A stretch of 7,922 nucleotides of DNA, taken from Candidatus Solincola tengchongensis. Its GTDB lineage: Bacteria; Actinomycetota; Geothermincolia; Geothermincolales; RBG-13-55-18. Every line of letters starts with the position of its first letter. Positions within the stretch are counted from its first letter, which is position 1. The notes under the pieces are model-generated. The model was not told the DNA's origin. It made no database searches and worked only from the letters and a program-made list of their open reading frames with translations. Both the position numbers and the translations under genes were made by a program. Below are positions 1 to 5,316 of this stretch, piece after piece. Where the stretch lies: assembly GCA_015711895.1 (NCBI GenBank), contig MU158583.1, forward strand, positions 1 to 7,922, read 5' to 3'.

Positions 1-809
1 CGCACCTCCAGAAAAGGGACTTCATCGCCTCCCTCCTCAAGCTGGGAGTGAACGGGCCTCTCTCCCTGCTCTGCGACGCGAAGGACGGAGAGCCCTACTT
101 GAGGCTCGACCGCCTCACCTACCTGGCAGGGCTTCTGGGGCTGAACGAGATGGTGCAGTACCACACGGGCATGCAGCTCCACGAATCCCAGGAAGCACTG
201 AAGTTCGGCCTCAAGGTGGTGGCCTACATGAACCTGGCGTGCAAGGAGCTCTCCGAGAAGTACGGTATCAACATGGTCCTCGAGGAGTCCCCGGCGGAAT
301 CCAGCGGTTACCGGCTGGCCAAGCTGGACATGAAATATTATCCCGCCCAGGCCTCCAAGGTGCTCAAGGGCAACCTGGAGACGGGGGAATATTACTACAC
401 CAACAGCGTGCACCTGAACGTGGAGGCGGATATCGACTACATCGAGAGGGTGCAGAAACAGAGCCTCTTCCACCCCCTCATCGAGGCCGGGGCCATCTGT
501 CACATCTGGTTGGGGGAGCACGAGCCCGACCCGGAATCCATCAAGAACTTTGTCATCAAGACCTTCCGCAACACGCAATCCTCGCAGATAGCCTTCTCCC
601 CGGAGTTCACCGTGTGCAACGACTGCCGGCGCACCACCCGGGGATTGAGGGAAACCTGCCCCACCTGCGGATCCACCAACGTCTACGGCATCACCCGCAT
701 TGTGGGGTATTTCTCCAAGATCACCACCTGGAACAAGGGGAAGCTGGGTGAGTTGAGGGACCGCGTCAGGACGGACCTGAAAGGGGGATTGAGGCATGCA
801 ACATCTTAA
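1..809 (+). CDS. nrdD: Anaerobic (class III) ribonucleoside-triphosphate reductase, C-terminal part
   Basis: The frame is open from the left edge (first full codon at base 3), so the N-terminus lies outside the window; the in-frame GTG at 48 is an internal valine. The enzyme reduces ribonucleotides to deoxyribonucleotides without oxygen, using a glycyl radical in the cytoplasm. Visible family features are the GLNE segment, LEESPAESSGYRLAKLD, YYTNSVHLN, HIWLGEHEP and IAFSPEF. Near the C-terminus is a zinc ribbon (CNDC then CPTC, bases about 616-672). After it comes the glycyl-radical loop RIVGYFS, with the radical glycine at 705-707. Three cysteines lie outside the ribbon (codons at 72, 240 and 498); any of them could be the thiyl or accessory thiol, and I cannot decide which. 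The gene overlaps the redoxin gene by 14 bases and is followed by nrdG. The fragment most resembles the Thermotoga-like branch of the family, from memory rather than alignment. Confidence 0.96.
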   Translation, partial: HLQKRDFIASLLKLGVNGPLSLLCDAKDGEPYLRLDRLTYLAGLLGLNEMVQYHTGMQLHESQEALKFGLKVVAYMNLACKELSEKYGINMVLEESPAESSGYRLAKLDMKYYPAQASKVLKGNLETGEYYYTNSVHLNVEADIDYIERVQKQSLFHPLIEAGAICHIWLGEHEPDPESIKNFVIKTFRNTQSSQIAFSPEFTVCNDCRRTTRGLRETCPTCGSTNVYGITRIVGYFSKITTWNKGKLGELRDRVRTDLKGGLRHATS

Positions 810-1041
810 GGTCTTCGTGAAGCGGGACTGCCAGAAGTGCCCGGCGGCCAAGGAGGTGGCCAGCCACTTCCCGCACACCGAGATATACGACATAGAACAG
901 GCGGACGGGCTTGCGGAAGCCGCATTCTCCGGCGTGCGCTGCACGCCATCCATCGTGGTGGTGGACGAGAACGGAGCCGAGCTCTACGCCTGGCGCTGCA
1001 CCGTGCCCTCGCCGCGGGAGATCGCGGAATGGGTGAACTGA
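796..1041 (+). CDS. Small thioredoxin/glutaredoxin-like protein, probable NrdD electron donor
   Basis: This 81-residue protein has the size and layout of NrdH/glutaredoxin-like redoxins. A first beta strand (LKVFVKR) leads to the active site C12-Q-K-C15 followed by Pro16. The cis-proline motif is T50-P51-S52, followed by the strand IVVVDENG. Two further cysteines are present, C49 directly before the cis-Pro motif and C68. There is no signal peptide, so it is cytoplasmic. The ATG at 796 lies inside the end of nrdD, in another frame, with the purine-rich stretch aaaggggga (780-788) upstream, which implies translational coupling. Some class III reductases take electrons from thioredoxin or NrdH-like proteins instead of formate, and gene order makes this the obvious role here; that is inference. 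Assigning it to thioredoxin rather than glutaredoxin is not possible by eye. Confidence 0.88.
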   Translation: MQHLKVFVKRDCQKCPAAKEVASHFPHTEIYDIEQADGLAEAAFSGVRCTPSIVVVDENGAELYAWRCTVPSPREIAEWVN

Positions 1042-1045
1042 GGCC

Positions 1046-1768
1046 ATGGGACGGGCGGAGATCAGGGGAGTGCTTCCCTTGAGCATGATCGACTGGCCGG
1101 GAAAGATATGCGCCGTGGTCTTCCTGGCCGGGTGCAACTTCCGCTGCCCGTACTGCCACAACCCCGAACTGGTAGAGGATTCCGGGAAGGAAGAGCCCGT
1201 TGCCTGGGAGGACCTCGTCGCTTACATCGAGGCCCGGGCGGGCTGGATCGACGGCGTGTGCATTACCGGCGGAGAGCCCACCATCCATGCCGACCTCCCG
1301 GCGCTGTGCCGGAGGCTCAAGGGACTGGGCGTGGAAGTCAAACTGGACACCAACGGTTCTCGACCCCGCGCCCTCAAGCGCCTCATGGAAGAGGGGCTCG
1401 TGGATTGTGTGGCCATGGACCTAAAGACGTCGCTGGACAGATACCCGGCCCTCGCCGGCCGGCCCCTGGATGTGCGGGCTATAAGGGAGTCTGCGGAGAC
1501 GATCATTACCTGGGGCGGGGAGCACGAGTTCCGCTGCACGGTGGTGCCGGGGTGGGTCGGGTACCAAGAGCTGCAAGAGCTGGCGCGCATGGTGCGGGGA
1601 GCGCGGCGGCTGGTCCTTCAGCAGTTCCGGCCGGAACACACCCTCGACCCGGCCTACCGGGGCGTGGTGCCTTACCCTGACGAGCAGCTGTTGAGCTGGT
1701 CGGAGGAACTCTCGGCACTTGTTCCCACGCGGGTAAGAGGCTTGGCGGCCATGGGCGTGGGAAACTGA
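1046..1768 (+). CDS. nrdG: Anaerobic ribonucleotide reductase activating protein (radical SAM)
   Basis: This is the activase that cleaves S-adenosylmethionine with a [4Fe-4S] cluster to place the glycyl radical on NrdD. The 240-residue product begins with the family's usual entry (SMIDWPGKICAVVFLAGC). The cluster motif is CxxxCxxC, with C30, C34 and C37 (CNFRCPYC). The SAM-binding ITGGEPT motif is at 73-79, with LDTNGS and CVAMDLK further on. It matches the longer NrdG2-like type that lacks an extra ferredoxin domain. It starts 4 bases after the redoxin stop. The gagg at 1040-1043 sits close to the ATG, and starting at Met14 would remove conserved N-terminal residues, so 1046 is preferred. 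Being adjacent to nrdD makes the substrate clear; other glycyl-radical activases in this family look similar but would not sit here. Confidence 0.95.
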   Translation: MGRAEIRGVLPLSMIDWPGKICAVVFLAGCNFRCPYCHNPELVEDSGKEEPVAWEDLVAYIEARAGWIDGVCITGGEPTIHADLPALCRRLKGLGVEVKLDTNGSRPRALKRLMEEGLVDCVAMDLKTSLDRYPALAGRPLDVRAIRESAETIITWGGEHEFRCTVVPGWVGYQELQELARMVRGARRLVLQQFRPEHTLDPAYRGVVPYPDEQLLSWSEELSALVPTRVRGLAAMGVGN

Positions 1769-1785
1769 GAGCCCGGAAGGAAAGA

Positions 1786-2436
1786 TTGGGAGGTACGCCC
1801 GGAGTGGCCGGCGGGGAGAGGAAGGAACAGGACCCTTTCGCCGAGCCAAGCGCATTGTTGCGCAAAAGCCGGCCCGGTGACATAGCCGAAAGAGCCGGGA
1901 TCCCCTGGGACGGCAAGGAGTTCAGGATCGGCTTCCTGCGCTGGAGCCTCTATGTGTCCCACCCGGAACTGTCCTTTCGCGCACCGGAATTTCTAAACAC
2001 CTTCGTGGTGAGGCTTCTCACCCTCCTCTACCTTGCTCATGCCAGGGCCGTGCCTCCCGCCAATCGCTGGGTTCCCTACCGCGAGCTGAAGGACGGCCTG
2101 TTCTACGCCAAAAGCTTCCAGGACACCGTGGAGGAGCGCCTGCTCCGACGCTTCGCAGGAGACCTGGAGGGATTACGCGAAGCGGGGCTGGAGCTGGGAG
2201 CCAGAGTGGTGGAGCAGGGAGACCTGGGGCTCATCCTCAAGACCTTTCCCCGCCTCCCCCTGTTGTTCATAATCTGGCGCGGGGACGAGGAATTCGAGCC
2301 CAGCACGAGGATACTCTTCGACGCCTCGGCTACGAATTACCTCAACGCCTTTGAGCTGCGCATGCTGTGCGGAGAGGTGGTGGGAAGACTCATAAACGTA
2401 GCCGATGGACGGCTGAAGGTCCCTCCCCCGGAGTGA
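1786..2436 (+). CDS. DUF3786 domain protein, function unknown
   Basis: I recognise this as a DUF3786 protein; the function is not known. Features typical of the family are a helical middle (LLTLLYLAHARA, about 77-88), then WVPYRELKDGLFYAKSF (95-111), FPRLPLLFIIWRGDEEF (154-170) and ILFDASATNYL (176-186). From memory, the family occurs in anaerobes and sometimes carries an Fe-S domain. None is present here: the only cysteine is C195, so a metal-cluster role for this protein alone is unlikely. No signal peptide is seen, and the hydrophobic stretches look like buried strands rather than membrane spans. The start is uncertain. TTG at 1786 has ggaagg (1775-1780) at 5-base spacing; GTG at 1804 has gggagg (1788-1793) at 10-base spacing and would remove six residues. 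It follows nrdG by 17 bases and is probably cotranscribed with it. Confidence 0.82.
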   Translation: MGGTPGVAGGERKEQDPFAEPSALLRKSRPGDIAERAGIPWDGKEFRIGFLRWSLYVSHPELSFRAPEFLNTFVVRLLTLLYLAHARAVPPANRWVPYRELKDGLFYAKSFQDTVEERLLRRFAGDLEGLREAGLELGARVVEQGDLGLILKTFPRLPLLFIIWRGDEEFEPSTRILFDASATNYLNAFELRMLCGEVVGRLINVADGRLKVPPPE

Positions 2437-2772
2437 CAGGGCTCTTCACCGTGGCATACCACTCCGCCGGTGGACGGGATGTGGGTCGCGGGCAGCGGGA
2501 AAGACGCTCTCATTCATCCTTAGCCAGATGTTCTCGCCCTGAGGTGGCCTGCCGGAGAGCAGATCCGGTGGGGTACGGTTAAGTGGGGACGGGTTATACG
2601 AGCAATGCCTTCCAGGCAACCCGATGCGAGCCGGTCCGGAGGGAAGCGGGAAGAGGGGACGCCTGCAGACCCGTGTTCCAGGCACATTCTCTGCAGATGA
2701 TGACGCTCTGCCGGGGAAACGGGGCGTTTGTGTCTTTCCCGGCCGGGGTATGAGTATATAGGAGTCTAAAAA
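2437..2772. other. Non-coding stretch after the nrd operon
   Basis: I find no convincing gene here on either strand. Short frames of about 70-80 codons exist but lack family features and good ribosome-binding sites. A 7-bp inverted repeat (CGGAGTG at 2429-2435 with CACTCCG at 2460-2466, 24-base loop) spans the DUF3786 stop codon, and a 5-bp one (CCGGA 2552-2556, TCCGG 2564-2568) follows. Neither has a U-tract, so an intrinsic terminator is not shown. No tRNA or recognised riboswitch is seen. Confidence 0.5.
2710..2743 (+). other. Stem-loop upstream of the padR promoter
   Basis: GCC plus GGGAAA (2710-2719, one bulged G at 2713) can pair with TTTCCCGGC (2735-2743), giving nine pairs around a 15-base loop. 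No run of T follows, so this is not a standard intrinsic terminator. It could still block readthrough from the nrd operon into the regulator promoter. The pairing is seen in the sequence; the role is inference. Confidence 0.3.
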
Positions 2773-2810
2773 TTAAACTGTTTAATAGTTTATAGTATAC
2801 TATAAATAGT
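2773..2810 (+). promoter_or_regulatory. AT-rich operator-promoter upstream of padR-tetR
   Basis: This island is strongly AT-rich in otherwise GC-rich DNA. It contains the perfect 18-bp palindrome TTTATAGTATACTATAAA at 2789-2806. The half-site ATAGT recurs at 2785, 2792 and 2806 on the + strand and inverted (ACTAT) at 2799, all in a 7-bp phase. TATACT (2796-2801) matches the -10 consensus at five of six positions. A weak -35 (TTAAAC, 2773-2778) lies 17 bases upstream. The palindrome would cover the -10, as expected for a repressor site. PadR and TetR proteins commonly bind their own promoters, so one of the two downstream regulators is the likely ligand; this is inference. Confidence 0.65.
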
Positions 2811-2865
2811 CAGTGAGTCGCATCTCCAGGCGCGGCCCGGGGGGACGGCGGGATGGTGATGGGAA

Positions 2866-3444
2866 TTGACCTCGCGTATCGAGACCATGGTCCTGGGATT
2901 GCTCGCCGAGAGGGAGAGGCACGGCTATGACCTCCTTCGGGAAATGGAAGAACGCGGTTTCCTGCGCTGGTGTCCGGCCAGCAAGGTGGCCGTGTACAAA
3001 GTCCTGGCACGCCTCGAGGAAAAGGGGTACCTGACCTCATGGATGGAGAGGGAAGGCAACATGCCCGAGAAGAGGGTCTACGCCCTGACCGCGGAGGGCG
3101 AAGAGAGGCTGCGCGACGTCGTGCACGCCGCCTGCTCGGAGGAGGAGCCCCTGCGTTTGGATTATGCAGTGGGAGCGGCCTTTCTGGAACGCCTTTCCAT
3201 GGATGAGGCCGTCGATGCCTTGGAAAGCCGGAGGTCTTTCCTGGAAAAAAGCGCCAGGAGACTGTCCTCGCAGAGAGGGCTCTTGGAAGGGGTCGCTTCT
3301 CCGCTGGAGTTGCTCATACTGGAACACGAGATAGACCTCTACCGCCGGGAGTCGAAGTGGGTCTCCCGGCTGCTCGAGGAGCTGCGCGGAAAGGCGGACG
3401 TACGCAGGAGCTCGGGAAAAGACCCGGGGAGAAACGAGGGTTGA
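2866..3444 (+). CDS. PadR-family transcriptional regulator
   Basis: This is a DNA-binding repressor-type protein of 192 residues. The N-terminal winged helix covers about residues 4-85. It shows VLGLLAERERHGYDLL (9-24), the recognition-helix region SKVAVYKVLARLEEKGYL (39-56), and the wing with RVYALTAEGEERL (70-82), all characteristic of PadR. The C-terminal half (about 98-175) is a charged helical segment rich in Leu, Glu and Arg, matching the dimerisation arm of the longer PadR type. The TTG at 2866 is the first start after an in-frame stop at 2857-2859, and the protein then begins at the usual family position; its Shine-Dalgarno sequence is weak. It lies 56 bases after a perfect palindrome that it may bind, and 3 bases before a tetR gene with which it surely forms an operon. 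Some PadR proteins sense phenolic acids or drugs; the ligand here is unknown. Confidence 0.93.
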   Translation: MTSRIETMVLGLLAERERHGYDLLREMEERGFLRWCPASKVAVYKVLARLEEKGYLTSWMEREGNMPEKRVYALTAEGEERLRDVVHAACSEEEPLRLDYAVGAAFLERLSMDEAVDALESRRSFLEKSARRLSSQRGLLEGVASPLELLILEHEIDLYRRESKWVSRLLEELRGKADVRRSSGKDPGRNEG

Positions 3445-3447
3445 GGG

Positions 3448-4044
3448 ATGGACGGCAGGGACGAAAGGGCCAAGCGCATCCTCGATGAGGCGGAAAAACT
3501 GGCCTTCGAGGTTGGGTACCGCCGTTTCAACATGGACGACCTCTCACAGCGCCTGCGGATGAGCAAGAAGACCATCTACGAATCGTTCTCCTCCAAGGAT
3601 GAGCTGTTCACCACCGCCCTGAACCGCCGGGCGGGGAAGATACTCCGGCGCATGCAGGAGATACTGGACCTCAAGGAAGACGCTATGACCAAGCTCTACC
3701 TCATGAGCAAGCACATCGTGGACGAGGTCTCCCAGATAAAGCCGTGGCTGGTGAAGGAAGTGGAGATGTTTTTCCCCGACGTGTTCGACGTCTACGGCGA
3801 TTTCTACCGCAAGATCGTAGGCGGGGTGGTATCCATCATCGAGGAGGGGATGCGGTCCGGCGAGTTCCGTTCGGACATCAACCCCCTGGTGTTCGCCTAT
3901 CTCATGCAGGGTATGGTTGAACTTTCCAGAAATCCCTATCTCCTCATCGAGAGCGGATTAGGCCTGGAGGAGGTGTACACCGCCTTCATGAAGATCATCA
4001 TGGAGGGGATCGTCAGCCACGAGCATCGAACGAATTCCCAGTGA
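3448..4044 (+). CDS. TetR/AcrR-family transcriptional regulator
   Basis: The 198-residue product has the family's standard length. The N-terminal three-helix DNA-binding domain spans residues 7-54: ILDEAEKLAFEVGYRRFNMDDLS, then the helix-turn-helix LSQRLRMSKKTIYESFSSKDELF. The remaining helical part is the ligand-binding and dimerisation domain, which varies between members and does not reveal the ligand; it contains a run of aromatic residues (EMFFPDVFDVYGDFY, about 108-122). The ATG at 3448 has gaggg (3436-3440) at 7-base spacing and starts 3 bases after the padR stop, so both regulators are made from one transcript. TetR proteins near acyl-CoA genes often respond to acyl-CoA thioesters, and the downstream genes fit that, but the target is not shown. 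Confidence 0.94.
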   Translation: MDGRDERAKRILDEAEKLAFEVGYRRFNMDDLSQRLRMSKKTIYESFSSKDELFTTALNRRAGKILRRMQEILDLKEDAMTKLYLMSKHIVDEVSQIKPWLVKEVEMFFPDVFDVYGDFYRKIVGGVVSIIEEGMRSGEFRSDINPLVFAYLMQGMVELSRNPYLLIESGLGLEEVYTAFMKIIMEGIVSHEHRTNSQ

Positions 4045-4055
4045 GGCGGGAGGTT

Positions 4056-4077
4056 GGCATCGAGGCATCATGGCATC
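4056..4077. repeat. Three tandem GGCATC copies, 8-bp period
   Basis: GGCATC occurs at 4056, 4064 and 4072 with two-base spacers, just after the tetR stop codon. The copies are exact but short, so this could be chance or a small slippage product. No function can be assigned. Confidence 0.4.
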
Positions 4078-4195
4078 CCCGGGGAGAGGATCCGACAGCC
4101 GGCTGGAGGCGCCTTGATTTAAAGACCGAAAGAGCGCTGTAAAAGCCTTTGGGAGCGGGAGACGGCGATGGATGGCACTCGGCGCCGGTAAGAAA

Positions 4196-4262
4196 GCACT
4201 TTCATGAACGGTGAAAGGGCAGGATTGCCTGCATCACCTTGACAGCCCAGTGACGAGGTGAT
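4196..4262 (+). other. Cluster of three adjacent inverted repeats
   Basis: Three potential hairpins lie back to back. The first is GCaCTTTCA (4196-4204) with TGAAAGgGC (4212-4220), one mismatch. The second is GCAGG (4219-4223) with CCTGC (4228-4232), 4-base loop. The third is a perfect 7-bp pair, ATCACCT (4233-4239) with AGGTGAT (4256-4262). No U-tract follows. They could end tetR transcription or be protein-binding sites; the third overlaps the promoter proposed at 4239-4267. The rest of the 368-base gap (4045-4412) holds no gene that I can support. Confidence 0.4.
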
Positions 4263-4267
4263 TGAAT
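4239..4267 (+). promoter_or_regulatory. Probable sigma-70-type promoter for the thioesterase gene
   Basis: A perfect -35 hexamer TTGACA (4239-4244) is followed after exactly 17 bases by TTGAAT (4262-4267), four of six matches to the -10 consensus. Transcription would begin near 4274, just before the AT-rich operator-like motif, and leave a leader of about 140 bases before the thioesterase start. An alternative -10, TATTAT (4287-4292), has a better hexamer but no good -35 at standard spacing. Confidence 0.5.
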
Positions 4268-4276
4268 GGAAGAAAA

Positions 4277-4291
4277 ACTATAAAACTATTA
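4277..4291. promoter_or_regulatory. Operator-like motif shared with the padR promoter
   Basis: ACTATAAAACTATTA here equals the reverse complement of 2783-2796 (ACTATAAACTATTA) apart from one extra A. It has two ACTAT units 8 bases apart and lies just downstream of the proposed promoter, where a bound repressor would block transcription. Shared binding by PadR or TetR is inference; AT-rich promoter bias is the alternative explanation. Confidence 0.45.
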
Positions 4292-4412
4292 TGCGTTTTT
4301 AAGTTTCCTAATTTTCGGTTTCCTTTACCACCCTGGTATCTGGAGTGGTGAGGATGGGCGGATGATGATTACGAGCGGTCTCCTTGAGTTGAACGGTTGA
4401 GGGGAGCGGGAG

Positions 4413-4862
4413 TTGACCACGGAAATCGTGAGACCGGAGATAAAGGAGATAATCGGTACCGATTCCTATGCCCGACACCTGGGGGCAAAGGTGGTGGAGT
4501 TACGACCGGGATACGCCAAGGTGGTCATGGAACTCGGCCCGCAGCACCTCAATTTCATGGGCATGGTACACGGAGGCGTGATATTCGGGCTGGCGGACGT
4601 GGCTTTCGGTGCGGCGGCCAATTCCTTTGGATCAAGGGCCATGGCGCTCTCCGTGGGCATTGATTTTCTGGCCGCCCCCGGCACGCAGGGGTTGATGACC
4701 GCCGAGGTGCAGCTGGTGACCCGTGCCGGTAAGATGGGTTATTACCGCATGCTGGTCACCGATGCCCAGGGCACGGTGGTAGCCCAGTGCAGGGGTTGGG
4801 CATACCATACCGGCCGCCCGCTTGAGGCGGAGAATGAAGCCGGGACACCGGAGGCCGGGTGA
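4413..4862 (+). CDS. PaaI-like hotdog-fold acyl-CoA thioesterase
   Basis: This 149-residue single hotdog-domain protein should hydrolyse an acyl-CoA thioester to free acid and CoA in the cytoplasm. The signature NFMGMVHGGVIFGLAD (47-62) holds the helix-capping HGG (His53) and Asp62, which matches the catalytic aspartate of PaaI enzymes. Strands SVGIDFLAAPG and AEVQLVTRAGKMGYYRMLVTDAQGTVVAQCRGWAY complete the fold; these enzymes usually work as tetramers. PaaI acts on hydroxylated phenylacetyl-CoA as a rescue enzyme, but relatives act on many acyl-CoAs, so the substrate is open. The TTG at 4413 is the only good start: an in-frame TGA at 4398-4400 precedes it, gaggggag (4399-4406) lies 6 bases upstream, and the next Met would cut into the fold. 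It stands alone, with about 370 bases before it and 450 after. It may release CoA from stalled intermediates of the downstream pathway (inference). Confidence 0.9.
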   Translation: MTTEIVRPEIKEIIGTDSYARHLGAKVVELRPGYAKVVMELGPQHLNFMGMVHGGVIFGLADVAFGAAANSFGSRAMALSVGIDFLAAPGTQGLMTAEVQLVTRAGKMGYYRMLVTDAQGTVVAQCRGWAYHTGRPLEAENEAGTPEAG

Positions 4863-5136
4863 CACGGATTCGAAGGTTAGGGGGCGAGACTGCTGGGGAC
4901 CTGGAAGGGGAGCGCTGGAATAGGGGAGGGATACGGCCCCGGCAAGGAAACGATTGTGTGGAGAAGGACGCGTCTGGGCTGCTGCGGATTTTCATCGACC
5001 TGCCGCGCCCCCAAGGGGAATGAAAGTGCTGGCTGCATAGCAGGATGACTTCAAGTGCGAGGATGCCGAATCTATTCAGGGGCGTGCGATGCAGACACCT
5101 ACGGAATAAGGGGCACGTTTTGAGGAAAGAATAGGT

Positions 5137-5155
5137 CGTAGATGGTCTATCTACG
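5137..5155. promoter_or_regulatory. Perfect inverted repeat, candidate operator
   Basis: CGTAGAT (5137-5143) and ATCTACG (5149-5155) form perfect 7-bp arms around GGTCT. GGTC also occurs at 5134, 5144 and 5155, giving a near-regular repeat. The size and symmetry suit a TetR-type or similar dimer. A TATAAG element lies 27 bases downstream, so the site could sit at or above the promoter of the SDR gene. Ligand protein unknown. Confidence 0.45.
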
Positions 5156-5301
5156 GTCCTTCTCGGCAACGGCAAGACCTGTATAAGGGATGAGGGGAGG
5201 TCGCCGCTTTTGTTCCGGCACCCGATCATCGACACTGAGGTTCGAGTAATAGGGTGCGCGGCGGAGGCGGTAGGCGGCTTTGGAGACGGGAGAGGGAAAC
5301 G

Positions 5302-5310
5302 AAAGGAGGT
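5302..5310 (+). promoter_or_regulatory. Ribosome-binding site that fixes the SDR start
   Basis: AAAGGAGGT is a near-perfect Shine-Dalgarno sequence. It sits 6 bases from the ATG at 5317 but abuts the ATG at 5311 with no spacing, so 5317 is the preferred start and the longer frame from 5254 is untranslated leader. Confidence 0.85.
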
Positions 5311-5316
5311 ATGCGC

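Larger units (their letters stand above)
4863..5316. other. Long non-coding stretch before the SDR gene
   Basis: No gene is supported in these 454 bases. Contents that can be seen are a 19-bp inverted repeat (5137-5155, listed separately), a -10-like TATAAG at 5182-5187 with only a poor -35 upstream, and a short CCCC-CAA-GGGG hairpin near 5012. A frame upstream of the SDR gene opens with GTG at 5254, but this is best read as an untranslated leader. No known riboswitch is recognised. Confidence 0.5.

Noticed and set aside
2367..2685. Short frames on both strands (71 and 79 codons) after the DUF3786 gene
   Set aside because: They overlap the DUF3786 gene or each other, lack ribosome-binding sites and show no protein motifs.
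2437..2760. Possible cobalamin riboswitch, considered because of the B12-type mutase downstream
   Set aside because: The conserved B12-box bases and the usual core pattern are not seen, and the region is far from the mutase.
4362..4400. 12-codon leader-peptide-like frame (ATGATG start) before the thioesterase gene
   Set aside because: No good ribosome-binding site and no codon run that would suggest attenuation; a frame this short is expected by chance.
5254..5316. GTG start 21 codons upstream for the SDR protein
   Set aside because: The extension is Arg/Gly-rich and unlike SDR N-termini; the strong AAAGGAGGT site points to ATG 5317.
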